Shown: positions 57,806 through 64,000 of the stretch, one piece after another | Numbering within the stretch: the first letter of the stretch is position 1 | Layout of the letters: every line of letters starts with the position of its first letter | Assembly (NCBI GenBank): GCA_973895155.1 | Contig: OZ316891.1 | Span: forward strand, 26,164,001 to 26,228,000 | Source of the DNA: Marsupella aquatica | Lineage: Eukaryota; Marchantiophyta | Direction: 5' to 3' | Length of the DNA stretch: 64,000 bases | Translations under genes and position numbers: made by a program | Notes under the pieces: model-generated | Told to the model about the DNA's origin: nothing | Databases searched by the model: none | What the model saw: only the letters and a program-made list of their open reading frames with translations

Positions 57806-60800
57806 AAGCCCTAAAAGTTGTTTTTACCCAAGGCTATCATACTCGAATAGAAAAGCATGTTATTTATAAATATAGGCTTTTGTTACTTTTGGTTAGTGAA
57901 TGTTTTCCAATCTGGGGGAGCCATAAATTGGTTTCAACCCGTTTGTCATGACGGAAGTTATTTAACCATGGTCAAAGAGAGCGAGTGTCAAACTGTTAAA
58001 CATCATTGAAGGTAGACAGTGGCAGACTATTAAAGCTTCATCATTCAAGTTTTCATGGTTGCCTTGCATCCACAACCTACAGTATGTGAAAGATTGTGGA
58101 CTGGCAAACTTTATGATTGCAATAAGTGGTGTTGCTAATTCAAAGATGACCCTCTTACTAGACCGATTGCCGTAGGCTTTTTGATTGGTTAAAGCGCAAC
58201 TCTTGCTTATTAGACCTGGATCAGCCAGGTCATACCACTTGTTGGAGATAGGTTATTCCTGAACCTTGGAGGAGCCTATCGTAGAAGGCTGCAATGTAAA
58301 AAAGGGGAAGTTTGATTCACTTCCCGGCCCTATATTGTGCCAAGAGTCATTTAAGTCTACTGGACTAATTTTGTTTAGGGGTCTCCAAGGATATTGTGAG
58401 GATATGTTCTTTTTTGCTCACAAAAAATTGACTACATTGTTCATCTGGACCCACTACATACCACCGTACAACCTGGAACATCCTGTCCCCACTTGTCAAA
58501 TATATGGTATCAAATAAGGAGATGGTTAGCTCCCGCAATTTCTATTCTGAGTTTTTTATTACTTGGCAAGCTATCTGGTTGGACCTTGTGTCCACACTTC
58601 CATGACTTAGGGTGGCTTTACAAGATGTCGGGCCCATTGTATTCTTATTATTCTCTATGAGATTAACTCTCAACTATATAAAAATGAAATGGCTGCATTC
58701 AGGTATGGGCCTGAAGGCAGCCGAGTTGGTCTTGCCAGAACTGGGTGGGCCATTCAAGTATGATGTCTACCAATCACACATGGCAAAGAGTGGGTCCAAG
58801 TACATGCATATGTGGACTGCTTAGGCTTTTTTAGAATTTTAGATCACCTAGTATAGAGGTGGTCCAAACATTTGCAAAATTTGGCTTCTTCATTAAAGGA
58901 ATTTGCATTTATTGAAGTTCATTTCACAAGATTTTTGGGGTGGAGTCTCTCCTTAGTAGAAGTGGCCCCCAGTTTGCTTTGGTGAAAAACAATCACAAGT
59001 GCCCCAGGGCTTTGTAAACTACCACCCTGAGGGCATTAAGTTTGAAATTTATTGCTAGTTTGAATTTTGTTTACCATAAGTATTGATAGTACAACCAAAC
59101 TATTCCTTGCATGATCACCAGTTCTCTAGTGGCCATATTATAGGCAAGGTCCAAATAACAACAACTGTGGATTTCTCTTTACAAAAAATCTTTACCTTTG
59201 GGGGTCTTTGAGCAAACCATGCTACACATAAGATAGCATGCACATGTCCAATGTTCACCATACACAGAAGTAGTCAATACACAAGATAAGTATTTCATCT
59301 CTCGAGAGGTTATGTCCACATGAACACAAAAGAGAGCTTTACTAAACTCTAAGCCTGTCGACCATACAAAATCTCAAGAGACCAAGCCCTTCGCATCCCT
59401 CAAGTGGCCTCGTAACAATGAACCTAAGTTACTAACTTGATCACTAACTAAGTCATGCTAGTGCCTATAGTAGTGGCACATCTAACCTTAACTAAACACA
59501 GGACTTTGATTAGACCAACTATGGTTACTTAATAGCTCTAGACCTACGAGTAAAATAATGCCAGACAATCTTCCTCTCCTCTTTCCTTCCCCTTTGAAAC
59601 CACTGAACTTTTCTGGTGTTCCTCCTGTTATTTATGACATCTTTGCCCTCGTGCACCCCCCCAAATAATAATAGTAATTGTAATAGAGGAACCCATTAAT
59701 AATTTTTTGTTACAATTTTTAAGTACATTGCCATTAAAGATTTTTTAATTTATAATACTGTCATTATTCTTGTTATATTTACAAAAATGCCACAGTTTTT
59801 GTATACAGTTTCCCTGGTTACCTTTGTGAACTTATCATCCATATCTAAACTGTGATATTTTTATAAATACACACAAAATTATGGCAGTATTGTCAATTAG
59901 AACATCTTAAGTGACAAATTACTTAAAAAAAAATTCTTGTTATTATTTTGAGTGATTTGTTTTCTTGGAAATAAAAAAGGTTTGAGTAAATTTTTGGTTT
60001 GAGCAAATGTTTGGTTTGAAGGCACTCTAAGAGACTATTGACCTAAGAGTTTGTGCACTAGTTTTCGGGCTCCATGTTGCTATTGTGACAATTATGAGGG
60101 GCCAATGCAGGCTAGTTATGTCACACCCTCCCACAAATAAAAAGGGATTTGTACTGATGGCTGCCATTTAGCCTAACATTTGTGTGCAAATCATGTCACA
60201 AAGCCCGAGAGAAAGCAGGGGAATGTGAAGACAGTACTGTGAATAGATTGTGAACTTATGGCAATGCACACAATGTAGATCTGTTTAGCCAAGTCAGGGC
60301 AGATGTGTGTCACAACTAGGAAGAACCCCTAAACCCTAAATGCCAGTCCACATTTAGAGCTGGGCCTGTTCCCGGAAGAAATCAGAATACCCTCAGGGGA
60401 GTCACTTCCATAGTAGGCACATCAGATAAGTAGACAAGTATAGGCCCATTTAAATGGGTGTGACAAAATATTTCCAGAGTTTTGTGGAAAACAAATAGGA
60501 TATGTCTTATTGATTGGTCAACTTTAAGGAAGAAATAAGTCTATAAATTGTGAAAATAAAAAATAATAAAATTTAAAGAAAAAAATTATTGATTTTTTTT
60601 TTTAAAATTAATTATAAATCCAAACCCTAAAATGCTGCACACCAAGTATGGCCGTTCATACAGTGAACACCGTCCGCCCCCAAGAGAATACCATCGACCA
60701 GTGCAAGCCATAAATGCCCCTCCGTCACATGAGTAAAGCCATTCCAAGAAAAAAAAATGCCCTTCCGCAACCCTAGACTACTTCATACTTCGATGCCACT

Positions 60801-61895
60801 TTGCCAGTATGGGCCCGACGGGGAGGTACTGGTGCGGAACTGCAGATACTCTTAGCAGGTGTTCAGCTCTGTAGACCCATCTTCCAACCTACCAGGAGTA
60901 GACACGTAGTAGTATTGTATTGAATGGGGACAATGCCCATCAAACAGCACAAAGACTGGTACAGTGTGATTGTGATAGACTTTCAGAATATTTTAATTTA
61001 GATAAAATAGTATACAAATCAGTCATGCACATACGGGGCTCAAAGCAACCAATCTTCGAGGAGTCATTAATAGAGGCCATATCCAACAGTAGTAGAAGTG
61101 TATTAATCCAGAGATCGTCCTCCTGGAGACATCAATGGTATCTCCAGGGATTCTTTCTTCCAAGTGGGTGGTCAAACTTCACCTTTGACTTGTTTCCCAT
61201 AATTATCAAGTGAATGGACTAGGGTGCTCTCTATCAACACAAGTTACATGTTGAATAATATTCACCGGAAGTTCATGACTTTTATCTAGAGTTTTCTTTT
61301 GCCCCCTGTAAGTCTCAGGTTATCTGTATCTAACAGGCCTCTGGAGATCCTAAACCCACGTCCACCCCCTTGACCTCTCACTATGTGGCTCTCTATGTCC
61401 TTCACTTATGTTCATGGAAGATGAAAGGAAAAAAAGAAAATGGAAACTGTACTCCTAAAACTATGTAGCCCACAGGAATATCCTAGGGCTACTGCCCTCG
61501 AGGTTTTGGGTTTTATGTCACCAGGCTGAGTTACTGGTTTAATGGCCAGGGCAGATTGAACCCACGACGTTTCTTATACATAAATGCTACAAGGCCCTTC
61601 TCATACAATTGTCCATACACCCAAACTGTCCCACTGTGTATGGCCTCGATTTACACAAGGTCCTATAATTGAGTAGGGAATATATTATTTGAAGGACCCA
61701 CTAAATAGTATCATAGTCTCCACATATCACTGATGAAATGCCCAAAGTCAGAGGCCAACACTGTGGATAAATGGTTGGACACTTGGATGTTTGGGGGACT
61801 CTGATGTGAATGTGAGGGAGTTGACATCAATATGGGAGGGTGAAGTATCCAGGGGTCCTCATTAATATTTCTGACCCATCACACATGGATAAGTA
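57806..61895. other. Long gene-free stretch
   Basis: Short frames at 58266-58517, 58612-58824 and 60920-61213 have no recognisable domain. AT-rich low-complexity patches lie at 59690-59780 and 60550-60620. No element ends were supported. Confidence 0.35.
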
Positions 61896-62726
61896 CAGTG
61901 AACTCTGGATAAACTCACCCTCTCGGGAAGAAGGATTTGGCGTACAGTAAAGCAGGTGTTGCATGACTTGATAAGCGCACATCCCACTAAAAGTAGTGTA
62001 GATAAGTGTGCTTAATTTGGGATCCTTTGTTAAATGTGTAATTATCCAGGGTTTCCAGGGGTTTGAGACCAAGTTGTGTGGGCGATGGCAGATTGAGCAC
62101 TACCAAGTGAATGAACAATGATATGGACTCCAAAACTCACCATGCACATTGTGAATACTACTATATACCCAGATCACACCAACATTCCGTGAAATCAAAC
62201 TTTATCTCAAAATGACAACATTTTGTGTCCAATGTGTAGTAAAAAAAAAGTGGACTACAGTTCCTATATTGGGCCTACACAACTTCTTCAGTACCGACGG
62301 CAGTATGGAGTGAGCAGTCCCCTTCAACTAAGGAGCTTCCTGCTGGTCTACTTTGCCCTCCACTGCCTCAGCATTGTATTTCCCTTCAATATAGGTCCAT
62401 CTGCCATCTGGACTAAAAGACCCCACAGTCAGCCTCGTACCTTGATCCCTGCCCTAATTCTTTGCCCAAACTCTTTAAGTGCATGATGTACTCTACTAAT
62501 AATGGGCATGCCTTTATCTGTAAATGACATTTCTGAAGTTTATGCATTTACATATCCAGAGTAAGTGCTTTGAAAGTTGTCGTCTAGCAGAATGATTATA
62601 GCCCTATGTGCGCTTAGAAAATGCTTAAATACCGCTTAACCCATGTAAAAAAAAGGGAAGAACAAGATGGCATGCAATAATCCAGGGTAAGCGTTTATGG
62701 AGTGTGCGCTTATCCAGAGTTCACTG
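61896..62726. mobile_element. 831-bp pogo/Tc1-mariner-like non-autonomous DNA element
   Basis: The left end is CAGTGAACTCTGGATAA and the right end is its exact reverse complement, TTATCCAGAGTTCACTG (17 bp). Both ends are flanked by TA (61894-61895 and 62727-62728), the dinucleotide duplicated by this superfamily. CAGT starts are typical of plant pogo-like elements such as Emigrant/Lemi. Further in, AAGCGCACA/TGTGCGCTTA and ATTATCCAGGG words recur near both ends. No transposase frame is present. Confidence 0.85.
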
Positions 62727-64000
62727 TATAGAGATTTTTATGAGTTAATGTATTTAATACTTATGAAATTTTGTGGAAGGATAGTAAAGGTTTTTTAAAT
62801 TCCATTTCAGCAGTTTAAGAAAAGGCATTATAGTTTAAAACCAAAATTGATAGTATTCCTAGCCTATTCCAAGATGGGGATGAATCCTTGGGATGAAATG
62901 GGACCCCCTTAGAGTGAGGCCCTCAAGGTGAAAATTAGTGGAGGAGTGGATGCCAAGATTGACGATACTTTGATAGTTTTTTGGGTTCCCTACAGGCACC
63001 ATATCATAGATCATCAAGATATATGATAGTTCCTCTAGATACTGGAGGAGTTGAAATCTATACATGTATACTACCCTGAACCCACACCTTGGACGAAGGG
63101 AAACCTCCTTCACTGTCAATTACCTATCCCTGACCTTGATCTCCACATGGTTAGGGATCTCATGAGGTAGATAGAAAATGACAGGATTCCAGTTGTCCTT
63201 CACAACTTTGGGAGATTTAGTAGTTACCTGCTTGTAAGTGTTGGCCAAATGAAAAAGCAAGACAGGTGAGTGATGTATCATTTGTGATTTGAACTTTTCA
63301 TTGTTTAAAGAATTTTCTTCTTTCCATGGGGTGAAGGTATGTAGGGAAAACTGATTGAAGTAACTCAATTGCTGTACTTTTTTCATAGGGTCGTGTAAAG
63401 ATTTTCATTTTTTTGCACTAGTTTCTACAGTGACTTAAATATTGCCAGGGCATATCATTGTTCATTAGAGCAAAAAGTTATGGGGTGCAAATTTGGTAGA
63501 CCATAACTTTCTCTGTAAGTTACTTACCTATAGTTAAGGTACATCAAGTTTTGAGATTTGAGGACCCCTACTAACTGCTTACAAATGAAAGGGTTCATAT
63601 CCAGAACAATGCAGTCAATCCACACGAGCTTCTTTTTTGCTGTGATATCTGTGTGCAGGAGTGTTTGGCGCTTCTGCAACCACTCCGAGACTTTGTGTTC
63701 AATTAACCTGTAAGTTGTTAAAGTATGTAAACATGGATGAGTTGTGCAGCTTTCAGAAACTTTTGAAGAGCATCTTGGGTCTGACTTGGTGAGGAAAAAT
63801 TAACTTTAGGAGAGCCTTTAGGACTTGATTTTTTTGCTGCAGCTTAGCTTTCTGATTACGGCACAGCATTTTGTAAACAAAGCTGCTTCACTCCTGTGTA
63901 GTTTAGGGTTTGGGGTTTCCTTTGTAGTTACAAGACTTTACATTGATCATAGGTAAACTTTCAGAAAACCTGGATCAAAGGTCTCACTCACTCAACAAAT
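62727..64000. other. Stretch without recognised gene
   Basis: Short frames at 62859-63386 (minus) have no recognisable domain. There is a telobox-like GTTTAGGGTTTGGGGTTTCC at 63901. Nothing else could be supported. Confidence 0.3.

Noticed and set aside
62859-63386. Two minus-strand frames of 86 and 88 codons end to end
   Set aside because: No recognisable domain or convincing splice sites; likely chance frames or remnants of an unidentified repeat.

Overview
The window is nuclear DNA of a streptophyte (green plant lineage). It carries plant-type CACTA/EnSpm transposons, GT-AG introns, a chromodomain Ty3/Gypsy retroelement, plant-type LINE remnants, telobox motifs (AAACCCTAA) and one clear host gene, an AP2-B3 (RAV-class) transcription factor. 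Its RAV protein is about three times the usual seed-plant length and ends in an ARF/Aux-IAA-type PB1 domain. Together with the transposon-rich, gene-poor layout, this points to a non-seed land plant or a streptophyte alga with a large genome. I cannot name the species.

Layout. Positions 1 to about 21.4 kb are a nest of CACTA transposons. The outer element (5' end outside the window) has a decayed TNP2 transposase (zinc-finger exon at 1-447, core at 4291-7872) and a multi-exon TNPA-like gene from about 8.0 kb. A 3.8 kb segment with a coiled-coil ORF lies between the zinc-finger exon and the core. The last coding part of the TNPA-like gene is split by a complete inner CACTA element at 11425-21151 (9727 bp), with matching CACTACAACA ends and a 3-bp AAG target duplication. 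The inner element carries TNP2 on the minus strand with three recognisable exons and no stop, a divergent TNPA-like gene on the plus strand, clusters of TTGCGAA-type motifs at both ends and internally, and a SET-domain (histone-methyltransferase-like) coding block between the transposase's zinc-finger exon and its catalytic core.

Positions 21.4-33.9 kb hold no gene I recognise. They contain palindromic repeats built on GGACGCTTTTCAAAGCGTCC, a GTCAC-rich cluster, small inverted-repeat and tandem-repeat units, and part of a LINE 3' region. The RAV-PB1 gene is at 33937-37629 (minus). From 38 to 64 kb there are LINE fragments (best at 42.5-44.2 kb), tandem and foldback repeats, a truncated chromovirus with a probable 3' LTR (50.9-53.8 kb), and an 831-bp pogo/Tc1-mariner-like non-autonomous element at 61896-62726.

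How the parts work together. In the inner CACTA element the TNP2-like protein would cut and join the ends. The TNPA-like protein would be expected to bind the repeated subterminal motif, and the same motif sits in the divergent promoter and in an intron, which suggests self-regulation. A SET-domain protein encoded by the same element could act on chromatin. The SET block has one frameshift in this copy, so this copy may be inactive for that function. The host gene RAV-PB1 is unrelated to the transposons and is the only strong host coding sequence here.
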